A DNA stretch of 62,233 nucleotides from Pseudonocardia sp. 73-21 (GTDB taxonomy: Bacteria > Actinomycetota > Actinomycetes > Mycobacteriales > Pseudonocardiaceae): assembly GCF_001899645.1 (NCBI RefSeq), contig NZ_MKVV01000044.1, positions 1 to 62,233 on the forward strand. Direction: 5' to 3'. The notes below the pieces were generated by a model. The model saw nothing but the letters and a program-made list of their open reading frames with translations, searched no databases and was not told where the DNA came from. Both the position numbers and the translations under genes were made by a program. Below, one piece after another: positions 19,212 through 27,138 of this stretch (position 1 is its first letter; every line of letters starts with the position of its first letter).

Positions 19212-19852
19212 GCTCGGCCTTGGTGCTCGGTGTACTCCGCTTGCTCGGCCTCGACGAGCACCGCGTCCGTTGGCTCGGGGCCAGCGGTACGCGTGGCGAC
19301 CCAGTGCGCGGCGACGGCGGCGTGGTGCTCGGCGAGGGGCGGGTAACCGGGCTCGGTGACGTCGGCGGGCCGGCCGTTGCGGTCCGCGTGCCGCGACAGC
19401 GAGCACTTGCCGAGCAGCCCGTTGACGCGACGCTCGACGCCGGGCCGCTGCCGGTCGTGCCAGTCCCCGGCCTTGAGCCAGGACCCCTGCTCGGGGTCGT
19501 AGGCGTCGGCGTGCGCCCAGCGCAGCCACCACAGCTCCTCGATCACCTCGGGGTGCCAGAGCCAGCACGACGAGAGATGCGCGCGGGCGTAGCGGACGTA
19601 GACGCGGCGCACCCAGTCCACGAGGTTACCCAGATCCTTGACGGCCTGCTCGGCGTCGACGGCGAGCAGCCAGGACCGGACAGGAGGCGGCCCGTCACTC
19701 TCGGCCGACGGTGTGACGTGACCGCCCCGCAGCCCGGCGACGTCGTTCGCGAGCTGCACGACGTTGGCGTCAACGGCGTCGATCCGGCGCAGCGCGCGGG
19801 CGAGCGAGCGGCCGAGCGCGACGACCGTCGTGTCCTGCTCGTCCGGGGTCAT
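19208..19852 (-). CDS. DUF4913-like transfer-operon protein
   Basis: A 214-residue protein. The tryptophan-rich central segment (SSCWLWHPEVIEELWWLRWA) resembles DUF4913 proteins of actinobacterial plasmids and integrative elements, whose role is unknown. The N-terminal 50 residues form a probable coiled coil (VVALGRSLARALRRIDAV). It starts at ATG 19852 in a four-base overlap with the preceding gene and ends in another with the following one. The DUF4913 link is from memory of the W-x-HPE pattern. Confidence 0.55.
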   Translation of the reverse strand: MTPDEQDTTVVALGRSLARALRRIDAVDANVVQLANDVAGLRGGHVTPSAESDGPPPVRSWLLAVDAEQAVKDLGNLVDWVRRVYVRYARAHLSSCWLWHPEVIEELWWLRWAHADAYDPEQGSWLKAGDWHDRQRPGVERRVNGLLGKCSLSRHADRNGRPADVTEPGYPPLAEHHAAVAAHWVATRTAGPEPTDAVLVEAEQAEYTEHQGRA

Positions 19853-20295
19853 CGCTCACGCACCAGGTCGATGCCGGCATCGAGGCCATGGTCGTCCGCG
19901 TGCCAGGTGGCGAGCTGCTCGCGTCGCGCCTGCTCGGGATCGGCGGCGGTGACAGCGCCGCTGCCGATCGCGCGCAGGTCCTCCTCGTCGAGGCCCCACC
20001 GGTGCACGGGCACGCCGACCTGCCGGGACACCTCATCCAGGTACTGCCGGACCAGCGCGCGGGAGTCGTCGAGCGTGCGGCCGGGCCCGGCAAGCGCGCG
20101 GGCCGCAGTCTCGGCGGTCATCGGTGGCTGGACGGCGACGGCACTGCCCTCGTCATCCGCCATGCGGTCAAGCAGGGCCTCCTTGTCCTCCAGGAAGGCT
20201 GCGCGCTCGGCCTCATCAGCTCGGCACCCGGTGAGGGCGCGCAGGCGGGCCGTCAGGTCGGCGATCTCCCGCGGGGATGGCGGTGGGGTGGTCAT
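19849..20295 (-). CDS. Hypothetical transfer-operon protein
   Basis: A 148-residue charged, mostly helical protein with no recognised domain. It opens with a helix (EIADLTARLRALTGC) and has a central acidic-basic helix (RAAFLEDKEALLDRMADDE). It follows the coupling-protein gene with a four-base ATGA overlap and ends in another. Co-translation with the coupling protein suggests an accessory role in DNA processing. Confidence 0.55.
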   Translation of the reverse strand: MTTPPPSPREIADLTARLRALTGCRADEAERAAFLEDKEALLDRMADDEGSAVAVQPPMTAETAARALAGPGRTLDDSRALVRQYLDEVSRQVGVPVHRWGLDEEDLRAIGSGAVTAADPEQARREQLATWHADDHGLDAGIDLVRER

Positions 20296-22262
20296 CGCGC
20301 GTCTCCCCACGGGTCGGCGGGTGGCTCGTGCGGCGGCCGGGCGTCGGGCGGCGGGAACGGGATGACGTCGGCGCCCGGGCGGCGGTCGACGACCTGCCCC
20401 GGGACGACGGTCGGCGTTCGGTATCGGACCGGGCCGCCGTGCCCGGTGACGCGCACCCTCAGCGCCGTCCACCGCGCGCCGCACCAGCCCCGCGTGGCCC
20501 GGCGCCGGGCGGTGGCCCAGGTGCGGGCGGGCCGGGTGGTCCGCCCGATCCAGGCGGCGGCCCGGACGGTCTGGCGGTGCCGCCACGCCCGGGCCCGGAC
20601 GGTGAGCGCGTCGGGATGGTGGATGGCGTGGACGTCGGCCCTGCGCCACGCCTGCTCCGCGCGCCCGACGACCGGGGGCATGTCCCGGCGGAACACCACC
20701 ACCCGCCCGCCCGGGAGGTTCGCCAGCTGCGCGGGCGCGAGCACCGGGACACGGCGCACGGTCCGGGAGGCGACCCGCCCGTGCAGGTCGGTGGTCGTGA
20801 TCGGCTCGTCCCGGTCCCCGGCGAGCGTCGACCAGTAGGTGAGGTCGTCGCGGTCGGCGGTGCCGCCGTAGAGCACCCGGGCCCCGGAGTTGTTGAGGAT
20901 GACCGCGGCCTTGGCCTCGCCGTAGCGGTCGACGAGCTGGGCGCGCGACTGGAAGCAGGCGATGATCGACACCCCGCGCCCGCCCATGTCGGCCGACCAG
21001 CGGTCGAGCGGGACGGGACAGATCAGCGCGGCCTCGTCGAGGCGCAGCGACAGCGGCGGGTCGAGCCGGCCGCCCGGCCGTTCCTCGGCGAGCCGGCGGG
21101 CCTCGCGGGCGATGTAGCCGGTGAGCGCGCACACCAGGGGCGCGACCTGCGCCTCCTCGCCGCCGAGCATGTAGACCGTCGCCTTCGCGGCCAGCAGCGC
21201 GGCGACGTCGAACGGCTGCCCGCCCTCGGCGATCGGACGCGCGGCGGCCCGGGCCGGGCCGTGGGTGAGCCAGCCGAGCGCGGGCGCGATCGTCGAGGTG
21301 ATCGACGACCGGGTCTTCTCGTTGGTGCCGATGAACTGGCGCACCGCGCTCTCGAACGCCGGTTCCGGGCTCTTGTTGCGCAGCAGCAGGAGGATCCGCT
21401 GCGCGTGGTCGTCGGGCTCGGCGATCCACTTCCCGACGTCGGCCATCGTGTGCCCGCCCAGCGCGGCGGCGTGCATGAGCGCGGCGAGGTTGCGCCGGCC
21501 CTGGTCGTCCCAGAACTCGCGGTCCGGGCCGCCCGGCCGGTTGGCCGCGGCGAGCATGTCGGCGGCGCGCTCGTTCGCCGTGGCCGGGTCGGTGCAACCC
21601 GTGAGCGGGTCGAACGTCACCGTCGACGGCCGTCCGCCGAGACCGACCGGGTTGAACACCAGCACCGGTCCAACCCGGGCGCGCAGGGCGCCGGTCTGGT
21701 CGAGCAGGTCGGTGCGGGTCGAGGTAGCGAGGACGGCGCCGGGCGCGTCGATGATCCGCCCGGCCAGCCACTGCGACTTCCCGACGCGCGGGCCGCCGAA
21801 CACGATCACGACGTCCTCGACCGACGCCCACACCCGCAGCCCGGCCACCCGGCACAGTTCGACGGCGACCGCGACGGCCGGGAGCCGCACCAGCTGCACC
21901 ATCCGCGCGCCGCGCGAACCGGCCCGCAGCGACGGCCGGACCTGCGGGGTGCGGCGGCGCATCGCCAGCGCCGACCCGGTACGGACGATGTCCACGGTCG
22001 ACGCGACACCGGCCTTACGACGGGCGGACGTGCCCCAGCGGGTGACCGTCGCCATCGTGCGCCCGTGGCGCATCCACAACCCGAAGGCGATGAGCGCGCC
22101 CAGCCCGGCCAGCAGGAGCGGGCTCGAGGTGAGGATCAGGCTCCACGCGGTCAGCGCCGCGAGGACGGCGGCGCAGAACCCCACGGTGCGGGCCCCGCGG
22201 CGCCAGGAGATCGCGGCGACGGCGACCAGGACGGCAAGCAGGCTCAGGACTGAAGTGTTCAT
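20292..22262 (-). CDS. VirD4/TraG-like type IV coupling protein
   Basis: A 656-residue membrane-anchored ATPase that would bring the relaxase-DNA complex to a secretion channel. Two N-terminal membrane segments are visible (about 3-20 and 25-60), then Walker A GGPRVGKSQW near 154 and Walker B-like LRLDEAALI near 404. VSIIACFQSRAQLVDRYG is typical of TraG/VirD4 ATPases. The C-terminus is basic and proline-rich. No VirB4/TraU or channel subunit gene is seen nearby, so transfer may need a helper. ATG 22262 overlaps the stop of the upstream gene. Confidence 0.87.
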   Translation of the reverse strand: MNTSVLSLLAVLVAVAAISWRRGARTVGFCAAVLAALTAWSLILTSSPLLLAGLGALIAFGLWMRHGRTMATVTRWGTSARRKAGVASTVDIVRTGSALAMRRRTPQVRPSLRAGSRGARMVQLVRLPAVAVAVELCRVAGLRVWASVEDVVIVFGGPRVGKSQWLAGRIIDAPGAVLATSTRTDLLDQTGALRARVGPVLVFNPVGLGGRPSTVTFDPLTGCTDPATANERAADMLAAANRPGGPDREFWDDQGRRNLAALMHAAALGGHTMADVGKWIAEPDDHAQRILLLLRNKSPEPAFESAVRQFIGTNEKTRSSITSTIAPALGWLTHGPARAAARPIAEGGQPFDVAALLAAKATVYMLGGEEAQVAPLVCALTGYIAREARRLAEERPGGRLDPPLSLRLDEAALICPVPLDRWSADMGGRGVSIIACFQSRAQLVDRYGEAKAAVILNNSGARVLYGGTADRDDLTYWSTLAGDRDEPITTTDLHGRVASRTVRRVPVLAPAQLANLPGGRVVVFRRDMPPVVGRAEQAWRRADVHAIHHPDALTVRARAWRHRQTVRAAAWIGRTTRPARTWATARRRATRGWCGARWTALRVRVTGHGGPVRYRTPTVVPGQVVDRRPGADVIPFPPPDARPPHEPPADPWGDAR

Positions 22263-22843
22263 GGTGTGGCCCTCCCGGAGCCGTTGACGGCGAGCAGCGG
22301 CGGCTCGCCGGTGGTGCGGTTGCGGTCGAGCAGCTGCCGGGCCTCGTACTCGCTGATGCCCAGCTCGCGGGCCAGCCGGCGGCGCCCGGCTCCGGCGGCG
22401 ATCAGGGCGTCGGCTTCTGCGGGCCCGTCCGTGTCGGCTGCGGCGACGGGCGGGTCGTCGGGCCGGCTGACCAGGACGGCCAGGTGCACGACGGCGCCCA
22501 GCACGGCTGGCGCGACTGCGGACACGATCACGACGACCCACCATTCGGGCGCCAACCGGAACGCCTCCAGGCCGTGTCCGAGCGCGTTGGCTGCGACCGA
22601 CAGCCCCAGCAGCGCCAGCGCGAGCGCGCGGGCGAACGTGCGCGCCGAGCGCGCAGTGCGCCCGCCCAGCCAAACCAGCGACCCGGCCGCAGCCCCGGCG
22701 TCGACGACAACGGGCAGCAGCCACGCAAGCTGCGACGCGAACCCGCACAGCAGGGCCAGGTCGCGCAGCGCGGCGAACGAGAGCACAGCGGCTGCCCCGG
22801 CGACGACGGACAGCAGCCCGTAGAGCACGGCCCGGGCGCTCAC
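22259..22843 (-). CDS. DUF2637 membrane protein with C-terminal HTH
   Basis: A 194-residue protein with four membrane segments in the first 130 residues and a cytoplasmic tail with a helix-turn-helix-like stretch (RRRLARELGISEYEARQLL). This matches DUF2637 (SpdB/SpdA-like) proteins, which sit beside transfer genes on actinobacterial plasmids and are linked to plasmid spread. It starts at GTG 22843, overlapping the previous stop, and overlaps the coupling-protein start. Confidence 0.75.
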   Translation of the reverse strand: MSARAVLYGLLSVVAGAAAVLSFAALRDLALLCGFASQLAWLLPVVVDAGAAAGSLVWLGGRTARSARTFARALALALLGLSVAANALGHGLEAFRLAPEWWVVVIVSAVAPAVLGAVVHLAVLVSRPDDPPVAAADTDGPAEADALIAAGAGRRRLARELGISEYEARQLLDRNRTTGEPPLLAVNGSGRATP

Positions 22844-23211
22844 CGGTCGGCTCCGACTGCGTGGGCGATAGCGGTGGCGATCGCGCGGGCGTTGCCCGGC
22901 CCCATGCTGGCGAACAGGTAGCGGTCGGTGCCCAGCGCGATCGCGAGGTCAAGAACGGCCCGTTCGGTCGACGACGACTTGTCGAACTCGCCGTGCTCGA
23001 ACGCGACGCGGGCAGCGCGGAAGTCAATCCACCACCCGCCGTCCGGGCTGTGGTTCACGCACGCCGTCACGAACTCCGGGCGGCGGGGCCACGTCTCGTG
23101 AGCGAGCAGCAGCCAGACGGCGGCCTGCACGTGCGGGTCGTGCTCGTCGATCCAGGCGTGCAGCCCGGCGACCATCGCGGCGGGGCCACCGATCGCGCGC
23201 ACCCGGCTCAC
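22840..23211 (-). CDS. Hypothetical transfer-operon protein
   Basis: A 123-residue soluble protein, not recognised. It contains WIDEHDPHVQAAVWLLLAHE near the N-terminus and a small-residue-rich C-terminal helix (GPGNARAIATAIAHAVG). GTG 23211 overlaps the previous gene's stop (GTGA); ATG 23175 lies a dozen codons downstream. It is coupled at both ends with its neighbours. Confidence 0.5.
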   Translation of the reverse strand: MSRVRAIGGPAAMVAGLHAWIDEHDPHVQAAVWLLLAHETWPRRPEFVTACVNHSPDGGWWIDFRAARVAFEHGEFDKSSSTERAVLDLAIALGTDRYLFASMGPGNARAIATAIAHAVGADR

Positions 23212-23600
23212 CGGGACCCCTCGCCGCACTCGACGCCGATGTGGCCGATGGCCGACCAGAACCGGTTCACGTCCCGGGCCGCGTACGCCACCGCCTCGGC
23301 GAGATGCCCCAGGTCGAGGGTGGCGTCGTGGAGGCGCTCCCCCGGGTCGACGGTGTGGGTGTCGTCGTAGACTGCGCGCCCGTCGGCGTAGCGGCCGACC
23401 TGCGGGACGAGGGTCCGGGCCAGGGCCTCCATCGAGGCCAGGGTGTCGACCAGGTAGCCGGCGAGGTCGTAGAAGTCGGTGTGGTTCGGCTTCGCGACCT
23501 GCTGGGCGTGCACGACCGCACGCCAGGCTTGCGCGCCGGTCTCGGCGCGCTGCACCGCGTCGGGGCGGTCGTCGGGCTCGTGGACGTCGTTGCTGCTCAT
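23208..23600 (-). CDS. Hypothetical transfer-operon protein
   Basis: A 130-residue protein of no recognised family, predicted helical (FYDLAGYLVDTLASMEALAR; HLAEAVAYAARDVNRFWSAI). It begins at ATG 23600, immediately after the WhiB-like gene, and ends in a four-base overlap with the next gene. Small helical proteins of this kind are common between whiB and spd genes in actinobacterial elements. Confidence 0.55.
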   Translation of the reverse strand: MSSNDVHEPDDRPDAVQRAETGAQAWRAVVHAQQVAKPNHTDFYDLAGYLVDTLASMEALARTLVPQVGRYADGRAVYDDTHTVDPGERLHDATLDLGHLAEAVAYAARDVNRFWSAIGHIGVECGEGSR

Positions 23601-24146
23601 CTAGGATCGGGTCCCTTCCGCTCGTGTCCCTGCCTGGGTTGGTGTGTGGGATGTCTGGAGGGGAGCCCGGTGGCAGCCGGCGCTCCCCTCCCCCGCGCTC
23701 CGGGCCCATCGCTCGGCGGTACGCGGGCTGACGAGGAACTCGGCGGCGGCCTCGCGGGCCGACATGCCTGAAGCGATGGCCGCGCGCCCGGCCGACGCGA
23801 TCTCCGCGCGGGTCGCGCCGGCCGGACGGGGCGGGCGTGGGCGGTGCCGCCGTCGGGCGCCCCGGCGTCGACCGGCCTCGACGCGCCGTTCCTGCTCGGT
23901 CATGCCCCCGGCGATGCCGTCGGGTAGCGATAGGGCCCACGTCAGGCACTCCGCCCGGACGGGGCAACCGCCGCACACGGCCTTGGCGATGCCGACCTGC
24001 CGCTCGTACTCCTGACCGGCAACGGCGGTGACGAAAAAGATCTCTGGATCGACCGAGCGACAACTTGCCCGGTGCCGGAAGTCGTCGGGCTGGACGTGCC
24101 CGGCCACCGGCTCGCGGCGGCACGGCCGGGTCATCGGCGCGTTCAT
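23601..24146 (-). CDS. WhiB-family regulator with C-terminal HTH extension
   Basis: A 181-residue protein. The N-terminal half is a WhiB domain, an iron-sulfur transcription factor found only in actinobacteria and their phages and elements. Cysteines are in ASCRSVDPEIFF, then CGGCPVRAEC; the usual G(V/I)WGG turn reads GIAGG here, without tryptophan. After a basic linker, residues about 115-150 form a second helix-turn-helix (SAREAAAEFLVSPRTAERWA), not part of classical WhiB. It starts at ATG 24146, overlapping the small membrane protein gene, and probably regulates the operon. Confidence 0.85.
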   Translation of the reverse strand: MNAPMTRPCRREPVAGHVQPDDFRHRASCRSVDPEIFFVTAVAGQEYERQVGIAKAVCGGCPVRAECLTWALSLPDGIAGGMTEQERRVEAGRRRGARRRHRPRPPRPAGATRAEIASAGRAAIASGMSAREAAAEFLVSPRTAERWARSAGEGSAGCHRAPLQTSHTPTQAGTRAEGTRS

Positions 24147-24364
24147 CCGACGGCCCCCGACCCGCCGGTCAGCGGCTCGGACGCTCGGGACACCGACGAC
24201 ACGAAGTCGCTCAGCATCCCGGGCAGGCCGGCCCCGGCGGGAGTGGCGATAAACAACGCCAGGGCGATGCCGGCGAACACCACGGCGCCACCCGCGCTCC
24301 GGGCCTTCGCGCAGATCACGGCGCCGACGAGGGCGAAGAAGATCAGGACTCCGATGGTGCCCAC
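24143..24364 (-). CDS. Small membrane protein
   Basis: A 73-residue protein with two membrane helices (about 4-18 and 26-43, e.g. GVLIFFALVGAVICA) and a polar C-terminus. No family is recognised. It lies three bases after the excisionase-like gene and overlaps the WhiB gene by four bases. Size and position suggest a transfer or entry-exclusion accessory, but there is no direct evidence. Confidence 0.6.
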   Translation of the reverse strand: MGTIGVLIFFALVGAVICAKARSAGGAVVFAGIALALFIATPAGAGLPGMLSDFVSSVSRASEPLTGGSGAVG

Positions 24365-24367
24365 GGC

Positions 24368-24604
24368 TCATACAACCCATCCCGCGGCGTCGACGACCGT
24401 CTGCTCGGCGGTGGCGACGTCGGCCATGGCGTCGACGGCCTTGGCGGGGACGATCAGCCGTCCCCTGATGCGCACCGCCGGGAACTCTCCGGCCGCGATC
24501 GCGCGGTAAAGCGTCATCGGCGACATGCCGAACATCGCGGCGGCCTGGGCGACGCTGTAGAACTTCGGCGCCGCGGTGACCGCCTGGGGCTGGAACTTTC
24601 GCAT
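24368..24604 (-). CDS. Excisionase-like / MerR-type HTH protein
   Basis: A 78-residue protein with the HTH_17 pattern of excisionases and small DNA-binding proteins: YSVAQAAAMFGMSPMTLYRA followed by GEFPAVRIRGRLIVPAKAVD. In integrative elements such proteins bend DNA for excision and often also regulate the operon they head. It is the first gene of the transfer operon, with AGGAGG just upstream of ATG 24604. The integrase lies 6 kb away rather than adjacent. Confidence 0.75.
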   Translation of the reverse strand: MRKFQPQAVTAAPKFYSVAQAAAMFGMSPMTLYRAIAAGEFPAVRIRGRLIVPAKAVDAMADVATAEQTVVDAAGWVV

Positions 24605-24633
24605 GGCCTTCCTCCTAACTCGGGAACCTCTTC

Positions 24634-24663
24634 AGTGCTAACTACAGTACCAATATTAGCACT
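24634..24663. promoter_or_regulatory. Inverted repeat in divergent promoter region
   Basis: AGTGCTAA (24634-24641) and TTAGCACT (24656-24663) form a perfect 8-bp inverted repeat with centres about two helical turns apart, in an AT-rich stretch between the excisionase-like gene and the divergent XRE gene. It is a good candidate operator for the XRE repressor or the excisionase-like protein. Confidence 0.5.
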
Positions 24664-24763
24664 CAATATAGCTGCTTGATAGACACTCCGGCAGGCAGAT
24701 GGCCTGACGAGTGGGTTGAGCGCTAGCCTCAGGGCCGAAATCAGCAGCTCGGGAGGTCAGTGG

Positions 24764-25120
24764 GTGGCGAAGGACTGGGATGCCGTGGCAGCGGCGATCC
24801 GGGCCCGCATGGCCGAGATCGACCTGACGCAGGCAGACCTCGCGGCCCGGGCCGGCGTGGCGCTGATGACCGTCCGGGAGCTGCAGCACAACCTCCAGCC
24901 GCGGCGACGCAACCCGCGCACGCTGGCGGCCGTCTCCGAGGCACTCGGCTGGCCGGGCGATCAGCTAGCCCGCGTCCTGGAGGGCCAGCCGGCCGACGAC
25001 GTCGACCAGGGCGACCCGGTCCTTGCCGAGCTGGACGCGGTCAGGGCGGACCTGACTGCGGTCTTCCGACGGCTCGACGCCATCGAACGTCAGCTAGGAA
25101 CCGGCGCCGAGCCGTCCTGA
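24764..25120 (+). CDS. XRE-family HTH regulator
   Basis: A 118-residue protein with an N-terminal HTH_3 domain (IDLTQADLAARAGVALMTVR, then LAAVSEALGWPG) and a C-terminal helical tail (ELDAVRADLTAVFRRLDAIE) that probably dimerises. It is divergent from the transfer operon. I choose GTG 24764 because GGGAGG sits 7 nt upstream at 24751-24756; the frame is open further upstream. The likely role is repressor of the element's transfer operon. Confidence 0.75.
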   Translation: MAKDWDAVAAAIRARMAEIDLTQADLAARAGVALMTVRELQHNLQPRRRNPRTLAAVSEALGWPGDQLARVLEGQPADDVDQGDPVLAELDAVRADLTAVFRRLDAIERQLGTGAEPS

Positions 25121-25317
25121 GCTGATCGACGCGCTCCAGCGCGGCCACGATCTCCGCCCGGAGTTCTCGAATCGCCTCCCGAGTGTCGGGGGGCTGTGGT
25201 GCACTGGAGTTCATGCCGAGAACGATCGCGACCACAGGCGGAAGAACGCAGGTCAGTCGCGTGTCAAAGCTGGGCAGAACCCCGGCAAACCAGCGGTAGG
25301 CGGCGGAGGGACCGGCG

Positions 25318-26676
25318 ATGACGAGCGCGCAGGACGTTAGCGAGGAGCCGTGGGGCAACCGTCTACGCGCTTGGCGCGACGGCATGAACTGGTCGCAGCA
25401 GGAGCTCGTGGACCGCGTTGTCCGCCTGGCCTACGAGCACAAGGAGGACCGCGGCACGTCGCTCGATGTCCGCCTGGTCGGGCGTTGGGAGAGTGGCAAG
25501 GTCAGGCGACCGCAGGGGGTCTACCGGCGCTTGCTCTGCCATCTCGGCGCGCCGGCCCCCGATGCGCCCGCCCGGGCCGAACCCCGTCTGCCGGGATCTT
25601 GCCCTGTCGAACTGCCGATCCTGTCCATAGCGTCGCCAACGACCAGCGACGGCTTCGACATGGGAAACGGTGACCCCTCGGTGCAGCGACGCGACTTCCT
25701 TCGTGCGGGCTCCTCGATCGCGATCTCCGGCCTGCTCGCCGCGGTCGTCGGCGACGGGGCCGGCGCGGGCAGCGCAACTCCGGATGTCGTCTACGAGCTG
25801 GCGCAGCGACTCGTGAGCCTGCGCAAGCTCGACGACACGCTCGGAGGCGGCGACACCTACCGGCTCTACGCGGCGGAGTCCGAGCTGACCGGCCACCTGC
25901 TACGAGGGGGAGCGCACCGCGATTCCGTGCAGCGCAGCCTCCTCGCCCTGCACGCCGAGCAGTCGCAGCAGGCCGGCTGGGCAGCATTCGACGCCGGCTG
26001 GCACGACCTCGCCCGCGACCACTACCGGCGCAGCCACGCGGCAGCCACGGAGGCAGGCGACGCGGGCCTCGCGGGCAACGCGCTCGCCTTCCACGCCTAC
26101 CAGCTCATCGGCCTCGGCCGTCCGGCCCGCCTGGTCTCGGAGAAGTCCGTGCACGCCGCTGATCAGCCGGGCGTCGATCCCGGAGTCCGAGCGCTGCTCT
26201 ACTCCCGCGCGGCCTGGACATTCGCCCTCGACGGCGACGCGGACGCCACAGCCCGCTGCCTCGGCCGGGCGGAGGACGCGTTCGCGATCGCGAACGGCCA
26301 GACCCCCGGCTACGCCGCGTGGATCGACGAGAACGAGCTGGCGATCATGACCGGCCGCTGTTGGAGCGAGCTCCGCCGCCCGCTGCGCGCGGTCCCTGTC
26401 CTGGAGCGCGCACTCGCCGACTACAGCGACGCGCACTCACGCGACAAGGCTCTTTACTCGTCCTGGCTCGCCGACTCCTACATCGACGCCGGCGAGATCG
26501 AGCAGGCCGCGGAGGTCGTGCAATCGAGCCTCACGGTCATGGGCAACACCTCGTCGGTCCGCCCTCGGGAGCGCCTGGCGGAGGTCGCCGGACGGCTCGC
26601 CGAGCACGGCGACCTACCCGTCGTCCGCGACCTTCTTGGCGGTCACGCGCTCCACCCACTCGACGTACGCCGCTGA
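25318..26676 (+). CDS. XRE-type regulator with TPR-like C-terminal domain
   Basis: A 452-residue protein. The N-terminal 75 residues hold an HTH (NRLRAWRDGMNWSQQELVDR ... RLVGRWESGK). Residues about 160-440 are repeated helices of tetratricopeptide type (YSRAAWTFALDGDADATARC; LYSSWLADSYIDAGEIEQAA). This architecture is common in actinobacterial regulators, some near defence or mobile genes; the TPR part may bind a peptide or partner. A short hydrophobic stretch near 128-145 (SSIAISGLLAAVVGDG) after RRDFLRAG looks like a vestigial Tat-type signal. The 3' end overlaps cutA by 63 nt. Confidence 0.75.
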   Translation: MTSAQDVSEEPWGNRLRAWRDGMNWSQQELVDRVVRLAYEHKEDRGTSLDVRLVGRWESGKVRRPQGVYRRLLCHLGAPAPDAPARAEPRLPGSCPVELPILSIASPTTSDGFDMGNGDPSVQRRDFLRAGSSIAISGLLAAVVGDGAGAGSATPDVVYELAQRLVSLRKLDDTLGGGDTYRLYAAESELTGHLLRGGAHRDSVQRSLLALHAEQSQQAGWAAFDAGWHDLARDHYRRSHAAATEAGDAGLAGNALAFHAYQLIGLGRPARLVSEKSVHAADQPGVDPGVRALLYSRAAWTFALDGDADATARCLGRAEDAFAIANGQTPGYAAWIDENELAIMTGRCWSELRRPLRAVPVLERALADYSDAHSRDKALYSSWLADSYIDAGEIEQAAEVVQSSLTVMGNTSSVRPRERLAEVAGRLAEHGDLPVVRDLLGGHALHPLDVRR

Positions 26677-26952
26677 CGCTCGGACCAACGGAACGGCCGT
26701 CACCTCGGGGTTCTGCCACTCGTGGTGCTCGATGAGATGCGCCTCCAGCTCGTCGTAGCGCGCGGCAGTGGTCTTGAACGAGACGACCCACTCCTCGCCC
26801 TGGCCGAACTCACCCTCGTGCCAGTACGCCGACGCCACCGGGCCGGCTACCTGACCTCCAGCAGCCATTCCGGCGCTGATTACAGACGCGGCGAGCTTCA
26901 GTCCCGCCTCGCGAGTGGCGGTGGCCGTAGAGACCGTCAGCACCTCAGTCAC
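26614..26952 (-). CDS. cutA: CutA-like divalent-ion tolerance protein
   Basis: A 112-residue protein resembling CutA1, a small trimeric cytoplasmic protein. The N-terminal strand VLTVSTATATREAGLKLA, the WVVSFKTT strand, the LEAHLIEHHEWQNPEV segment and the C-terminal YVEWVERVT match the family; the CVN-type segment of E. coli CutA is replaced by MAAGGQVAGP. It is convergent with the XRE-TPR gene. Why a CutA gene rides on this element is unclear. Confidence 0.8.
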   Translation of the reverse strand: MTEVLTVSTATATREAGLKLAASVISAGMAAGGQVAGPVASAYWHEGEFGQGEEWVVSFKTTAARYDELEAHLIEHHEWQNPEVTAVPLVRASAAYVEWVERVTAKKVADDG

Positions 26953-27138
26953 ACCGTAAGCCTACTGCGCGCCTTGGCTGAATGTTTCAGTCTTCTGCGC
27001 TCGTCCGGTGTCGAGACTTCTGTCCAAGACGGGGGCCTCCGCGCTGCCGGGGGAGCTGAGCGTGGTGTTGCCGCAGAAGCTCGCCCGGGCGTGCAATACC
27101 TCCGGTTGGTTCTGTGCGGCATCAGCGACTGCCACCCA

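Noticed and set aside
20292..23027. Coupling-protein frame extended upstream to 23027
   Set aside because: The extension is antisense-like and overlaps two supported genes; ATG 22262 has the family's membrane helices and an ATGA junction.
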